NCBI GenBank assembly: GCA_017548045.1 | Contig: JAFYNR010000012.1 | Coordinates: 62,001 to 126,000, forward strand | Reading direction: 5' to 3' | From: Clostridia bacterium | GTDB lineage: Bacteria; Bacillota; Clostridia; Oscillospirales; Acutalibacteraceae | DNA: 64,000 nucleotides | Part shown: one piece after another, positions 49,654 to 59,448 of the stretch | Position numbering within the stretch: the stretch's first letter is position 1 | Layout: each line of letters begins with the position of its first letter | Translations under genes and position numbers: made by a program | The notes under the pieces: generated by a model | Database searches by the model: none | Seen by the model: the letters and a program-made list of their open reading frames with translations, nothing else | Told to the model about the DNA's origin: nothing

Positions 49654-52600
49654 ATGAAAAATAAGAAGCTACATATCAAAGCGATAAGCATTGTGCTTGC
49701 ACTTGCCATGCTTATTGCCTGCATACCCATGACGGCAAGTGCAGACACTTCAAAAATACGCTTCGGCGTAATTTCGGATATTCATTACCTCGCCCCCTCG
49801 CTGAAAGGTGAGGGCGCGGAGTGGTATGACTGGGTAAATCAGAAGCACAAGGAATACAATGACCTTGACGGACTCATTGACAACGCTCTTGACGGCATTC
49901 TGCGCAATGCTGTCGAAAACGGCGAAAACTATGTGCTTATTCCCGGTGATATGACAAAGGACGGCGAGCTTGAAAGCCACAAGGCTCTTGCCGAAAGGCT
50001 TGAAAGATTTGAGGCGGAAACAGGTATCCCCGTGCTCGTCATCCCCGGCAACCACGATATAAACAACAGCAATGCAACAGACTATTCGGGCGACGAAAAA
50101 GTACCTGCCGCAACCACATCCCCCGAGCAGTTCAGAGAAATCTACAAAAATCTGGGCTATGATATGGCGGACAGCTTCTTTGTTCCCGAATCGGGCAAAA
50201 AAGGCGGTATGCTTTCATACGCCTGCACCCTCGGCGGTTACAGACTCATTGCAATCGACAGCTGTATGTACAGCGAGGATAACGGCGCAGAGGGCAACGA
50301 GCATATGACCGACGGTCAGCTTGCCGACGGTCTGCTTGAATGGATTGTTGACGAATGCGATAATGCAAAGGATAACGGACTCACCGTTATCGGTATGCAG
50401 CATCATAATCTTATCCCCCACACGGATATCGAAGAAGCAACCTTCTGGCCCTTCGTTGTGATAGATTGGATGAGAATTGCCGAGACCTATGCAGACGCAG
50501 GTATGCACTACGTTTTCACGGGTCACCTTCACTCAAACGATACCGTTTCCCACGTCAACGATAACGGCGAAACCGTCTATGACATTCTCACCCCCACTCT
50601 CACAGGCTACCCCAACTACTACAAAATAATCGATTTCACCTCTGACGGCGAAACAACGTCAATGGATATGCAGACCCTTGATATTGACAAATATCAGCCC
50701 GTTATCGCCGATGACGGCACCGCTTACGAAGTGCCCTTCAAGTATGCGTATTCATTCGGTCAGACCTTCGGCGACGGCGGTGTTAAAGAACTGGTGGCAG
50801 GTCTTGTTTACCCCTTTATCAGCGACCTTTTTGCCGAAATCAAGGCAACGGGCGGTATCGGCGAATATCTCAAAACAAAAAATCTTGACCTTGAAAAGAT
50901 TATCGTTGACGCTCTGGGCACAAACGGTCTTGCAATCGGCAGTGTTGAAATTCTTACCGTCAGTTCAAACGTTATGGGCTTCATAAACGACCTTTTTGCT
51001 CAGATTGACGAGATTTACATCAACGATGCCGACGGCACAATCGCAAAGGTTGATGCGATTATTGACAAGCTTCTCAGCTTTGAGGTAAGCAGTCTTGAAG
51101 CAACAATCCCCAACGAATATACGGGCTATGAGCTTACGGGCAAGGGCTGCACCCTCGCAGACTACGCCACCTCCCTGCTCATCCTTCATTACATCGGCGA
51201 TGAGGATATTTCTGATTATCCTTATATGAACGATGCCCTTGAACGCTTCGAAAGCGGTGAGCTTGCGGAAAAATTCTTTGCACTTCTTCTCGAGGTTGTT
51301 GTTGATGACCTTGTGCAGGGCGAGATCCTTGCAAACCTCAAATTCAACCCCGGTGAGCTTTTCCCCGAGGGCAGTGCATTCGGCATTTTCGGCAAAATCA
51401 TTCAGGGCGGTCTTGAAGCTCTTCTCGGCGGAGATAACAGCTTCATCAATCTTGTAAGCTCCGTGCTGGCAATTCCTCTTGTACCCGAAGAATACAGCTC
51501 TGTCAACGCAATTATCGAGCATCTTATGGGTGAATATATCACTCAGAGTCAGTATGAAGCCTGGGGCTACACAATAAGCTGGATGGCAAGAGCCTTCCTT
51601 GAGGACGACGGCGTTGAGGATAACAACTGCACCATCACATACAGCGGCCCCGTTGAGGTTGAAGCAACTCAGGATAATTACCGCCTGCCCTCTCACATTG
51701 CTCTTTCGCTGGGTGAAGATTCATCAAGTGAAATCAGCATTACCTGGCTCACAAAATACAGCGTCACGGGTACGGATATCGAGATTATTCCTTACAGTGA
51801 AAATCCCGTGTTCACAGGCAAGCCCTCGGTTTCGGGCGTAGCCGCAAAGTGCGAATCCGTTGACAAAACATACTACGGTGCAGACCTTGGTATCCTCGGT
51901 CTCCTCGGCTTCACAAGAGATTACAACAAACATACTCTCACTGTTTCGGGTCTTGAAAGCGGAACAAAATACAGCTACCGTATCGGTGATGCGAAAAAGG
52001 GATGGTGGAGCGAAGCAGGCACAATCACCACCGCCGAAGGCGGCGACGAAGCCTTTACCTTCTTCTATATGACCGACCCCCAGGCTCAGCGCAAAGACCA
52101 TTACGAAAAATTCGGCGAGGTTGTTGAAACGGCGCAGGCTCTTTATCCCGATGCACGCTTCATTGTTTCCGCAGGCGATCAGGTTGACGAAGAATCCAAT
52201 GTAAAGCACTGGAATTACTTCCTCAATTCAACCGATGCATTGCTCGAGCTTCCCTTTATGCCCACAACGGGCAACCACGAAAAGGCAGGGGCGGCAATAA
52301 CCGAAAACTTTGAGCTTCCCAATATTCCCGAGCAGAATCTTGAAAGCGGCGTTTACTACTCATACGATTACAATGATGTTCACTTCACCGTGCTCAACAC
52401 CAATGACGACGATGATGACAAGCTCAGTCAGGCACAGATTGAATGGATGATAAACGACATCTCATCAAGCGACGCAAAATGGAAAATAGTTGTGCTTCAC
52501 AAGGCGCTCTATTCCAACGGTTCTCACTATGACGACAGTGACGTTGAAGGCTTCAGAAAGCAGCTCGGCGCACTCCTCCCCTATCTGGGAGTTGATATGG

Positions 52601-53088
52601 TGCTTCAGGGTCACGACCACGTTTATCTGAGAACGGATGTGCTTAACGCAAACGCTGTTGTTCCCACCAGAACAGGCACAAAGACATATAACGGCATCGA
52701 CTACGTAACAAAATATAACCCCAAGGGAACGATTTACTCAATCTGCGGCACCTCGGGCGTCAAGGTTTATCATACCAAGGATGCGGCGGCAACAGACGAA
52801 AAGTTCCCCCGCGGTGAAGCAGTGGTTGACGTTGAAAATTCAATGTTCAGCGCAATCACCGTTGACGGCGATACACTTTATTACAACGCATATGAGGTTG
52901 ACGACGGCAAGGCAAATGCGGTTGACACCTTTGCCATCGAAAAGACCGATAACAAAGCTCCTGTTGACACCTTCGGCAGCGGCGTTGCAAGCTTCCTCAC
53001 AAAGCTTAACCTTAACTTTATGTGGAAAATCGTCAACTTCTTTATGAACATTTTCGGTAAGTTTATGAACCTTATTCAGAGCATATAA
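49654..53088 (+). CDS. Secreted double metallophosphoesterase (calcineurin-like plus purple acid phosphatase-like)
   Basis: 1144 residues from ATG 49654 (AAGGA 8 bases upstream). A signal peptide ends near Ala30 (ACIPMTASA). The first calcineurin-like domain (about 36-330) has GVISDIHY, PGDMTKDGE, GNHDINN and GHLHSND. A helical middle of about 330 residues follows. An Fn3-like purple acid phosphatase N-domain (about 665-770) leads to a second phosphoesterase domain with SAGDQVDE, TTGNHEKAG and GHDHVYLR. The extreme C-terminus is a hydrophobic/amphipathic helix that may bind membrane. Two catalytic domains in one exported chain is uncommon. Confidence 0.88.
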   Translation: MKNKKLHIKAISIVLALAMLIACIPMTASADTSKIRFGVISDIHYLAPSLKGEGAEWYDWVNQKHKEYNDLDGLIDNALDGILRNAVENGENYVLIPGDMTKDGELESHKALAERLERFEAETGIPVLVIPGNHDINNSNATDYSGDEKVPAATTSPEQFREIYKNLGYDMADSFFVPESGKKGGMLSYACTLGGYRLIAIDSCMYSEDNGAEGNEHMTDGQLADGLLEWIVDECDNAKDNGLTVIGMQHHNLIPHTDIEEATFWPFVVIDWMRIAETYADAGMHYVFTGHLHSNDTVSHVNDNGETVYDILTPTLTGYPNYYKIIDFTSDGETTSMDMQTLDIDKYQPVIADDGTAYEVPFKYAYSFGQTFGDGGVKELVAGLVYPFISDLFAEIKATGGIGEYLKTKNLDLEKIIVDALGTNGLAIGSVEILTVSSNVMGFINDLFAQIDEIYINDADGTIAKVDAIIDKLLSFEVSSLEATIPNEYTGYELTGKGCTLADYATSLLILHYIGDEDISDYPYMNDALERFESGELAEKFFALLLEVVVDDLVQGEILANLKFNPGELFPEGSAFGIFGKIIQGGLEALLGGDNSFINLVSSVLAIPLVPEEYSSVNAIIEHLMGEYITQSQYEAWGYTISWMARAFLEDDGVEDNNCTITYSGPVEVEATQDNYRLPSHIALSLGEDSSSEISITWLTKYSVTGTDIEIIPYSENPVFTGKPSVSGVAAKCESVDKTYYGADLGILGLLGFTRDYNKHTLTVSGLESGTKYSYRIGDAKKGWWSEAGTITTAEGGDEAFTFFYMTDPQAQRKDHYEKFGEVVETAQALYPDARFIVSAGDQVDEESNVKHWNYFLNSTDALLELPFMPTTGNHEKAGAAITENFELPNIPEQNLESGVYYSYDYNDVHFTVLNTNDDDDDKLSQAQIEWMINDISSSDAKWKIVVLHKALYSNGSHYDDSDVEGFRKQLGALLPYLGVDMVLQGHDHVYLRTDVLNANAVVPTRTGTKTYNGIDYVTKYNPKGTIYSICGTSGVKVYHTKDAAATDEKFPRGEAVVDVENSMFSAITVDGDTLYYNAYEVDDGKANAVDTFAIEKTDNKAPVDTFGSGVASFLTKLNLNFMWKIVNFFMNIFGKFMNLIQSI

Positions 53089-53094
53089 AACAGC

Positions 53095-53141
53095 AACGGG
53101 CAACGCTACCCTAACGGTAATGTTGCCCGTTTAAATTTTTC
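53095..53141 (+). terminator. Terminator after the phosphoesterase gene
   Basis: ACGGGCAAC and GTTGCCCGT pair around an inner hairpin (TACC/GGTA) and lead into TTTAAATTTTT. Confidence 0.85.
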
Positions 53142-53242
53142 TGTCTGAAATCAAATCCGTGTAACACATCTTATCTCCCACTCATATGATGTGAATGTAA
53201 GCGGCAGATAAAACCGCTTAACCGGAAACGGAGGTAAGATAC

Positions 53243-53392
53243 ATGGGTTGCGGATGCAATAACAACTGGTGCCTTTTCATCATCCTCATTCTTCTTTTCT
53301 GCAATAACGATTGCGGTTCAAGCTTCAACAACACAGGTTGCGGCTGCGGTGCAGTAAGAAACAATGATTGCGGCTGCGGATGCGGTTGCTAA
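53243..53392 (+). CDS. Cys-rich mini-protein (49 residues)
   Basis: ATG at 53243 follows GGAGG by 8 bases. The product opens MGCGCNNNWCLFIILILLFC and closes with a CGCGCGC run: 12 Cys in 49 residues around one short hydrophobic helix (about 11-19). It resembles small 'high-cysteine' proteins found across Clostridia, proposed for spore coats or metal binding; function unknown. Upstream, AAGCGG/CCGCTT forms a small hairpin. Its stop codon overlaps the convergent alcohol dehydrogenase stop. Confidence 0.78.
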   Translation: MGCGCNNNWCLFIILILLFCNNDCGSSFNNTGCGCGAVRNNDCGCGCGC

Positions 53393-54492
53393 ATAATTAA
53401 ACCAAGGATTTGTGCCGCCTCTTCCTGCGTCAGACCGCCGGGGGAGGCGGTGAAATTTCCGGGAATCACGTTCTGCCAGCGCAGGGCGTATTTTTCTGCC
53501 TTCTCTTTGCCGATTGAAACGCCTTCAAGGTTCGTAAGGGAGGCAATAACCGATTTAACTTCGTTTATATCAGCCGTCATTGAAACAAACTCATAGAATT
53601 TTTCAGGTGCGAATTCAGTGCATCTGTCAATATAAGGTGCAAAAAATGCGGCGCACGCCATACCGTGAGGCACACCGTAGTTTTCTGTCAGCACATATCC
53701 CAGAGGGTGAGGGAAGCCCGTTCCGCAATTATTTATGACAAGCCCTGCATATACCGAAGCGTAGTAAAGCGATTCTCTCAATGCAGGGTCAACGGTTTCA
53801 GACTTCGAAAGAGCTTTAAGACCGCTGTAAAGCTGAGGAATACAGTTTTGTGCAAATACCTTGTGAATCCCCTCGCACCTTTCGGTGAAAAAGCCTTCCG
53901 TTGCGTGGGCAAAGGCATCAAGAGCTGTTGAAACCGTGGTTCTGTATGACATCGACTCAGTGTATTTCGGGTCGCAGAACGAAACCTTCGCATAGCAATC
54001 GTTGCCTTTTATGCTCTTTTTGGCACCCGTTTCATCATTTGTAAGCACGGCAACCGCCGTAACCTCACTGCCCGTGCCTGCGGTTGTGCCGATAAGGGCA
54101 ATGGGCAAAGGTGAATTTTTATACTCTCTCTTGTAGATATCAATGGGTTCGAGGTCAGCGTTTGTTGCATAAATCGCTATTGCCTTTGATGCATCCAGCA
54201 CTGAGCCGCCGCCGATACCGATAATAAAATCCGCATCAGCCTCTCTTGCGGCAACACCTGCTTTATGGCAGGCGGAAATCAAAGGATTTTCGCCTATACC
54301 GTCAAAAACCGCATAGCCTATCCCTTGTTTTTCAAGAACGCTTATTGCATCATCCAGAGCACCGCTTGCCTTTGCACTGTTCCTGCCGGTTACAATAAGA
54401 GCTTTTCTGCCCAAAATCAGATCTGCACCGTTTTCTTTCACACAGTTTCTGCCCCATACACACCTGACGGGCATATATACCGAATTAGTCAT
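53389..54492 (-). CDS. Iron-containing alcohol dehydrogenase
   Basis: 367 residues from ATG 54492 (AAAGGA 9-10 bases upstream). NAD(P)-binding GGGSVLDASKAIA and metal-binding residues in TALDAFAHATEGF, FPHPLGYVL and GVPHGMACAAF define the group III family. It may reduce aldehydes formed in fermentation or 1,3-diols. Full length. The convergent Cys-rich gene shares its stop region, with no obvious terminator between. Confidence 0.92.
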   Translation of the reverse strand: MTNSVYMPVRCVWGRNCVKENGADLILGRKALIVTGRNSAKASGALDDAISVLEKQGIGYAVFDGIGENPLISACHKAGVAAREADADFIIGIGGGSVLDASKAIAIYATNADLEPIDIYKREYKNSPLPIALIGTTAGTGSEVTAVAVLTNDETGAKKSIKGNDCYAKVSFCDPKYTESMSYRTTVSTALDAFAHATEGFFTERCEGIHKVFAQNCIPQLYSGLKALSKSETVDPALRESLYYASVYAGLVINNCGTGFPHPLGYVLTENYGVPHGMACAAFFAPYIDRCTEFAPEKFYEFVSMTADINEVKSVIASLTNLEGVSIGKEKAEKYALRWQNVIPGNFTASPGGLTQEEAAQILGLII

Positions 54493-54588
54493 AATTATCA
54501 GTCCTTTCATCACTCTATAATTTTATCACATTTTCATTATAATTCAATCGGAATTCCATTATTTTTTAAACAAATTCGATAAATAATA

Positions 54589-54617
54589 TTGAAAAAATCA
54601 TGAATTAGGTGTAATAT
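54589..54617 (+). promoter_or_regulatory. apbE-rnf operon promoter
   Basis: TTGAAA (54589-54594), 17 bases, TAATAT (54612-54617). Confidence 0.65.
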
Positions 54618-54646
54618 ATATAATTATAATTGGGGAGGTATGGTGT

Positions 54647-55642
54647 TTGAATAAAATTGCAAAAGCTCTTGCAGCCGTTGCGGTTGCGGTTCTTGTTTTA
54701 CTGATTGTTGCCGACACCGTAAAGCCTGCCCTCAAGTTCAGTTTTTTTGCAATGAACACCTTCGTTTCGGGTGAGGTTGAAGGTAAAAGCCTCAAAGAAA
54801 CAAACAATGAAATCGAAAACATCATCAACACTCTCGATAAAATGATTCTTTCGCGCACCGCAGAGGATTCCTTCGTTTATAACCTTAACAAAAACGGTGA
54901 AGCCGTTGCGGATACGGAGCTTTTCGGATATTTCACAAAACTTGCGGAGGTATCCGCAAAAAGCGGCGGTGCCTTCGATTACACTCTGGGCGCAGTCAGC
55001 GACCTGTGGAGCTTCGGAAATACGCCTTCCGTACCCGAAAGCAACGCCCTTGCAGAAGCCCTTTCCCACAGCGGATACGAAAAGGTTATTCTTTCAGACG
55101 GAAGCATTACCCTTACCGATAAAAATGCCGTTGTTGATTTCGGCGCATCGGGTAAAGGTATTGCCCTTGATGAACTGAAAAATTATCTTGACACCGCAGA
55201 AGTAAGCCGTGGGGTTATCAGCGTAGGCGGAAGCGTTCTTCTCTACGGCAACGACGATTTTACCGTAGGCATCAAAAACCCCTCGGGTGCTTCGGACTAT
55301 GCCGCAAAGCTGACCGTGAAGGAATGTTGCGTTTCCACGTCGGGAAGCTATGAGCAAAGTTTTGAAAAGGACGGACGAAAATACCACCACATTCTTGACC
55401 CCGAAACAGGTTTTCCTGCGGAAAGCGAAGTCATAAGCGCAACGGTTATTTCTGAAAGCGGACTTCTCAGTGATGCGCTTTCAACCGCCTGCTTCGTGCT
55501 GGGCATCGAAAAAGGCTTTGAGCTTGCGGAAGAATTCGGCGCAGAGGTTATATTCATAACCGAAAACTGTGAAATTCATTACAAGGAAAGTAAAGATACA
55601 GCAATCTCTGTCAGCGGTAATTTTACCGCAGTAAAACACTGA
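54647..55642 (+). CDS. apbE: FAD:protein FMN transferase
   Basis: 331 residues starting at TTG 54647, 8 bases after GGGGAGG; the nearby ATG at 54639 runs into a stop after four codons, so TTG is preferred. An N-terminal membrane helix or lipoprotein-like segment is followed by the ApbE core: MNTFVSGEVEG, DFGASGKGIALDEL and HHILDPETGFP. It attaches FMN to Thr of RnfG and RnfD, which are encoded in the same operon. The N-terminal region lacks a clear lipobox. Confidence 0.9.
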   Translation: MNKIAKALAAVAVAVLVLLIVADTVKPALKFSFFAMNTFVSGEVEGKSLKETNNEIENIINTLDKMILSRTAEDSFVYNLNKNGEAVADTELFGYFTKLAEVSAKSGGAFDYTLGAVSDLWSFGNTPSVPESNALAEALSHSGYEKVILSDGSITLTDKNAVVDFGASGKGIALDELKNYLDTAEVSRGVISVGGSVLLYGNDDFTVGIKNPSGASDYAAKLTVKECCVSTSGSYEQSFEKDGRKYHHILDPETGFPAESEVISATVISESGLLSDALSTACFVLGIEKGFELAEEFGAEVIFITENCEIHYKESKDTAISVSGNFTAVKH

Positions 55643-55643
55643 T

Positions 55644-56015
55644 ATGAACATTAAGCTTTTCAAAAAAGGTGACCTTGCCGTTATAATCGCAGTTGCGGTT
55701 GCCGCAGTGGTTTTTGCATTTTTTGCAAAAGCCCGAACGGACAAACCCGTTGCGGTAATCAGCGTTGACGGCGTTGAGGTTGAAGCCGTTGAACTTTATT
55801 CTCTCAACGAAAGGAAAGAAATAAATCTCGGCGGCGATTACAATATAAAAATTATTGCGGAAAACGGCGGAATTTATTTTGAACATTCCGACTGCCCCGA
55901 TAAGCTGTGCATCAACGCAGGTGTGCTTCGCGAAAGCGGAGATCTTGCGGTATGCCTGCCTGCAAAAACGGTAATTACCGTTGAGGGCACGGACGTTGAC
56001 GCCGTTGTGTATTGA
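55644..56015 (+). CDS. NusG domain II-type exported protein
   Basis: 123 residues: membrane anchor at about 11-28 and a small beta-barrel with IYFEHSDCPDKLCINAGVL, a CPDKxC motif seen in NusG-II proteins beside rnf genes. The extracytoplasmic Cys pair may bind metal or take part in redox work. It starts next to the apbE stop and ends 3 bp before the Gx transporter gene. Function not established. Confidence 0.82.
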   Translation: MNIKLFKKGDLAVIIAVAVAAVVFAFFAKARTDKPVAVISVDGVEVEAVELYSLNERKEINLGGDYNIKIIAENGGIYFEHSDCPDKLCINAGVLRESGDLAVCLPAKTVITVEGTDVDAVVY

Positions 56016-56018
56016 GTT

Positions 56019-56537
56019 ATGAAGAAAAACTATAAAATCGCACTTGTTGCAATTCTTTGCGGACTTGCACTGTGCCTGGGCTTTCTTGAAAGCCTTATTC
56101 CGCCCATTCCCTTATTGCCCCCCGGCGCAAAACCGGGATTTTCAAACGTAATAACAATGTTTGCGGCAGGAAGCCTGGGGCTTCCCTCCGCACTGCTTAT
56201 AGCGGCTGTGAAAGGCAGCTTTGCATTTGTCACAAGAGGTGCAACCGCAGGATTGATGAGCCTTTCAGGCGGTATTCTTTCCGCCGCCGCAATGTATCTG
56301 CTGATGAAATATGCCCGTAAAGTATTGGGACTTATCGGAATTTCCGTTATCTGTGCCCTCTGCCACAACGCAGGTCAGCTTTGTGCGGCAATATTCATTA
56401 CAGACACGGCAAGTATTGTTTACTATGCCCCTGCCCTTGCGCTTTTCGGTATCGCCACAGGCACGGTTACGGGTATAGTTCTGAGAGCAGTTATACCTGC
56501 ACTTGAAAAGATAAAAAAACATTTCGTAAACTTCTAA
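56019..56537 (+). CDS. Gx transporter family membrane protein (HepI-like)
   Basis: 172 residues, five to six helices. The motif ESLIPPIPLLPPGAKPGFSNV (split: ESLIPPIPLLPPGAKPGFSN) matches the 'Gx transporter'/heptaprenyl diphosphate synthase component I family that accompanies apbE and NusG-II genes in Firmicutes. Role unknown; perhaps flavin-precursor or isoprenoid handling for extracellular electron transfer. No individual ribosome site is strong, suggesting coupling. Confidence 0.8.
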   Translation: MKKNYKIALVAILCGLALCLGFLESLIPPIPLLPPGAKPGFSNVITMFAAGSLGLPSALLIAAVKGSFAFVTRGATAGLMSLSGGILSAAAMYLLMKYARKVLGLIGISVICALCHNAGQLCAAIFITDTASIVYYAPALALFGIATGTVTGIVLRAVIPALEKIKKHFVNF

Positions 56538-56558
56538 TAAAGTCAGGAGGAATATTTT

Positions 56559-57908
56559 ATGGCTAAGACCAGACTCGACGGCGTTTTGCAGGCTGTCAGA
56601 AAGGTCAGAGGCGGCGTTAAGGTTGATCATCATAAAAACACCGCCGCAAAAGAGGTTGAAAGACTTCCCGTACCTTCAAAAGTAGTTATCCCCATGCAGC
56701 AGCATATCGGCGCACCCTGCGACCCGGTTGTGAAGGTGGGCGATATTGTTGCCGTAGGTCAGCTTATAGGTGATTCTGACAAATACGTAAGCGCACCCAT
56801 TCACGCATCCGTTTCGGGTAAGGTTACCGCAGTAGGCGACGTAAAGCTCCCCAACGGAGTTATGTCAAAGGCTGTCACCATTGAATCCGACGGAGAAATG
56901 AGACTCTGGGAAGGCATCACTCCTCCCGAAGTAAAAACGAGAGATGATCTTATCAAGGCTGTGCGTAATTCGGGTCTTGTAGGTCTGGGCGGCGCAGGCT
57001 TCCCCACTCACGTCAAACTCAATTTCCCTGCGGATAAAAATATTGATACCCTCGTTATCAACGCCGCAGAATGTGAGCCCTTCATCACCGTTGACTACCG
57101 TGAATGTATGGAAAACTCCTGGGATATCCTTGCAGGTGTTTATCTGCTCAAGGACCTTCTGGGCTTCAAGCAGGTTGTTATTGCAGTTGAAGATAATAAA
57201 CCCGAGGCTTTCAAAGTGTTGAAAAACATTGCCGACCATTCGGAGGACGTGCACGATGAGGTAAAGCTTATGGTGCTTGAATCAAAATATCCTCAGGGTG
57301 CCGAAAAAATGATGGTGCAGTCCGCAACAGGCAGAAAGGTTCCTCCCGGAAAACTCCCTGCCGACGTAGGCTGTGTTGTTATGAACGTAGCATCCGTTGC
57401 GTTTATCGCACGTTACATAAAGACGGGCAAGCCTCTTGTAAGCCGTTCGCTCACAGTTGACGGCTCCGCAATCGCTAACCCCAAAAACGTAAGAGTTCCC
57501 GTAGGCACAAATATCGGAGAAATCATCGAATTCTGCGGCGGCTTCAAGGAAGAGCCCTGCAAAATTCTTACGGGCGGACCTATGATGGGTCTTGCCATAG
57601 TAGGCACCGACCTTCCCGTTCTCAAGCAGAATAACGCTATTCTTGCATTCTCAAAGAACGATGCCGTTCTCAAGGATGAAACAGACTGTATCCGTTGCGG
57701 ACGCTGTGCAATTGCCTGCCCCATGAGCCTTATGCCCACAAACATCGTAAGAGCCGCAAAGGCTAAGGATGCCGCAACGCTCAATCAGCTGGGCACTATG
57801 GTATGTATGGAATGCGGCAGCTGTGCTTTCGCCTGCCCTGCCGGCAAGCCCCTTGTTCAGCATATGCGACTTGCAAAAACAATCATCAGAGAGGAGGGCA
57901 ACAAATAA
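56559..57908 (+). CDS. rnfC: Rnf complex subunit C
   Basis: 449 residues; peripheral NADH-side subunit with FMN and Fe-S. Motifs: GLVGLGGAGFPTHVKL (FMN/NADH loop), INAAECEPFITVDYR, and two [4Fe-4S] sites CIRCGRCAIACP and CMECGSCAFACP. AGGAGG precedes the ATG. Its TAA overlaps the rnfD ATG. First structural gene of rnfCDGEAB. Confidence 0.96.
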   Translation: MAKTRLDGVLQAVRKVRGGVKVDHHKNTAAKEVERLPVPSKVVIPMQQHIGAPCDPVVKVGDIVAVGQLIGDSDKYVSAPIHASVSGKVTAVGDVKLPNGVMSKAVTIESDGEMRLWEGITPPEVKTRDDLIKAVRNSGLVGLGGAGFPTHVKLNFPADKNIDTLVINAAECEPFITVDYRECMENSWDILAGVYLLKDLLGFKQVVIAVEDNKPEAFKVLKNIADHSEDVHDEVKLMVLESKYPQGAEKMMVQSATGRKVPPGKLPADVGCVVMNVASVAFIARYIKTGKPLVSRSLTVDGSAIANPKNVRVPVGTNIGEIIEFCGGFKEEPCKILTGGPMMGLAIVGTDLPVLKQNNAILAFSKNDAVLKDETDCIRCGRCAIACPMSLMPTNIVRAAKAKDAATLNQLGTMVCMECGSCAFACPAGKPLVQHMRLAKTIIREEGNK

Positions 57909-58897
57909 TGGTAAACGGTAAAAAGCTTGTTGTCAGTGCGTCGCCTCACCTTCGCACAAAAGACACAACAACCAAAATAATGCTCGACGTTATCATCGCA
58001 CTTCTGCCCGCCCTCGGTGCGGCAACGGCGATTTTCGGTCCCCGTGTTCTTGCAGTTACCGCAACAACGGTTATCAGTGCCGTTCTTTCGGAATACGTTG
58101 CAAGAAAGGTTATGAAAAGGCACAATACAATCAAGGATTTAAGCGCCGTTGTTACGGGCCTTATCCTTGCATTCAACCTTCCCGTCAGCATTCCTCTGTG
58201 GATGGCGGCAATCGGCAGCTTCTTCGCAATCGTTGTTGTGAAGCAGTTCTTCGGCGGTATCGGTCAGAACTTTGCAAACCCTGCCATTGCGGCAAGAATT
58301 TTCCTGCTTATCAGCTTCGGTCAGCAGATGGGTAACTGGACCGCTCCCCTTGCGTGGAAAAATGCAGATGCGGTTTCATCCGCAACTCCCCTTGCAATTC
58401 TCGGCGGCGAATCAGCAGAGGCAATGCCCTCGCTTCTTCAGATGCTTCTCGGCGTAAGAGGCGGCAGCCTTGGCGAAACCTGCGCACTTGCCCTTATTCT
58501 CGGCGGTGTGTATCTTATTGCAAGAAAGGTTATTTCACCCAAAATTCCCGTTGCATATATCGGCACCGTTGCAGTCATTATGCTTATTGCAGGTAAGTTC
58601 GACCTTGAATTCCTTGCCTATCAGCTTATGGGCGGCGGACTTCTTCTCGGCGCATTCTTTATGGCAACGGATTATTCAACAAGCCCCATCAAATCAAATG
58701 CAAAAATCGTTTTCGGTATCGGCTGCGGTCTTATCACCTGCATAATCAGACTTTTCGGCTCACTTCCCGAAGGCGTTTCGTTCGCAATTCTTATTATGAA
58801 TCTTCTTGTGCCTCATATTGAAACAATTATGGCTCCCAAGCCCTTCGGCACCGTCAAGGAGAAAAAGTCAAAGGCAAAGGAGGGCGAGGCAAAATGA
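57908..58897 (+). CDS. rnfD: Rnf complex subunit D
   Basis: 329 residues from ATG 57908 (TAATG overlap). Ten or so membrane helices; SASPHLRTKDTTTKIM start and FMATDYSTSPI, the segment in which a Thr receives covalent FMN from ApbE. FGGIGQNFANPAIAARIFL is the other signature. It forms the ion-translocating core with RnfE and RnfA. Confidence 0.95.
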   Translation: MVNGKKLVVSASPHLRTKDTTTKIMLDVIIALLPALGAATAIFGPRVLAVTATTVISAVLSEYVARKVMKRHNTIKDLSAVVTGLILAFNLPVSIPLWMAAIGSFFAIVVVKQFFGGIGQNFANPAIAARIFLLISFGQQMGNWTAPLAWKNADAVSSATPLAILGGESAEAMPSLLQMLLGVRGGSLGETCALALILGGVYLIARKVISPKIPVAYIGTVAVIMLIAGKFDLEFLAYQLMGGGLLLGAFFMATDYSTSPIKSNAKIVFGIGCGLITCIIRLFGSLPEGVSFAILIMNLLVPHIETIMAPKPFGTVKEKKSKAKEGEAK

Positions 58898-59448
58898 AAA
58901 AGATGAAAGAATATCTTGTTCCCACCGTTACTCTTTTTATTATCTGCCTTGTTGCAACCCTTCTTCTGGGCGTAACAAATTCCGTTACCGCACCTATCAT
59001 TGCAGACCTTGCGGTTGAAACGGAAAAGAAATCAAGACAGGTTGTTTTCGCAGATGCGGCAAGCTTCGGTGAAGCCGAAATTGCAGAGGACGGTACAAGT
59101 GTTGTTGCCGCGCTTGATGAAGCAGGCAGCGTTATCGGCCACGTTGTTGTGAACACTGCAAAGGGTTACGGCGGAGATATTTCCGTTATGACGGGTGTTG
59201 ACAAAGACGGCAAGGTAACGGGCATCAATATCCTTTCCCATTCCGAAACGGCAGGTCTCGGCGCAAAAGCGGCAGAGCAGAGCTTCCGTGACAGATTCGT
59301 GGGTCTTATTGAAGGAATCACCGTTTCAAAGGATAAGGCAGGCGACAATTCCGTTGATGCCATCACCGGCGCAACAATAACTTCAAGAGCGGTTGTTGAA
59401 GCTGTCAACGCCGCAATTCAGGCAGCAGGAGGTGCAGACAATGGCTGA
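58894..59448 (+). CDS. rnfG: Rnf complex subunit G
   Basis: 184 residues; one N-terminal membrane helix and an extracytoplasmic flavin domain with the FMN-acceptor motif DAITGATITSRAV. The segment GYGGDISVMTGVDKDGKVTGI is typical of RnfG/NqrC. It overlaps rnfD by ATGA and rnfE by 8 bp. Confidence 0.95.
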   Translation: MKKMKEYLVPTVTLFIICLVATLLLGVTNSVTAPIIADLAVETEKKSRQVVFADAASFGEAEIAEDGTSVVAALDEAGSVIGHVVVNTAKGYGGDISVMTGVDKDGKVTGINILSHSETAGLGAKAAEQSFRDRFVGLIEGITVSKDKAGDNSVDAITGATITSRAVVEAVNAAIQAAGGADNG

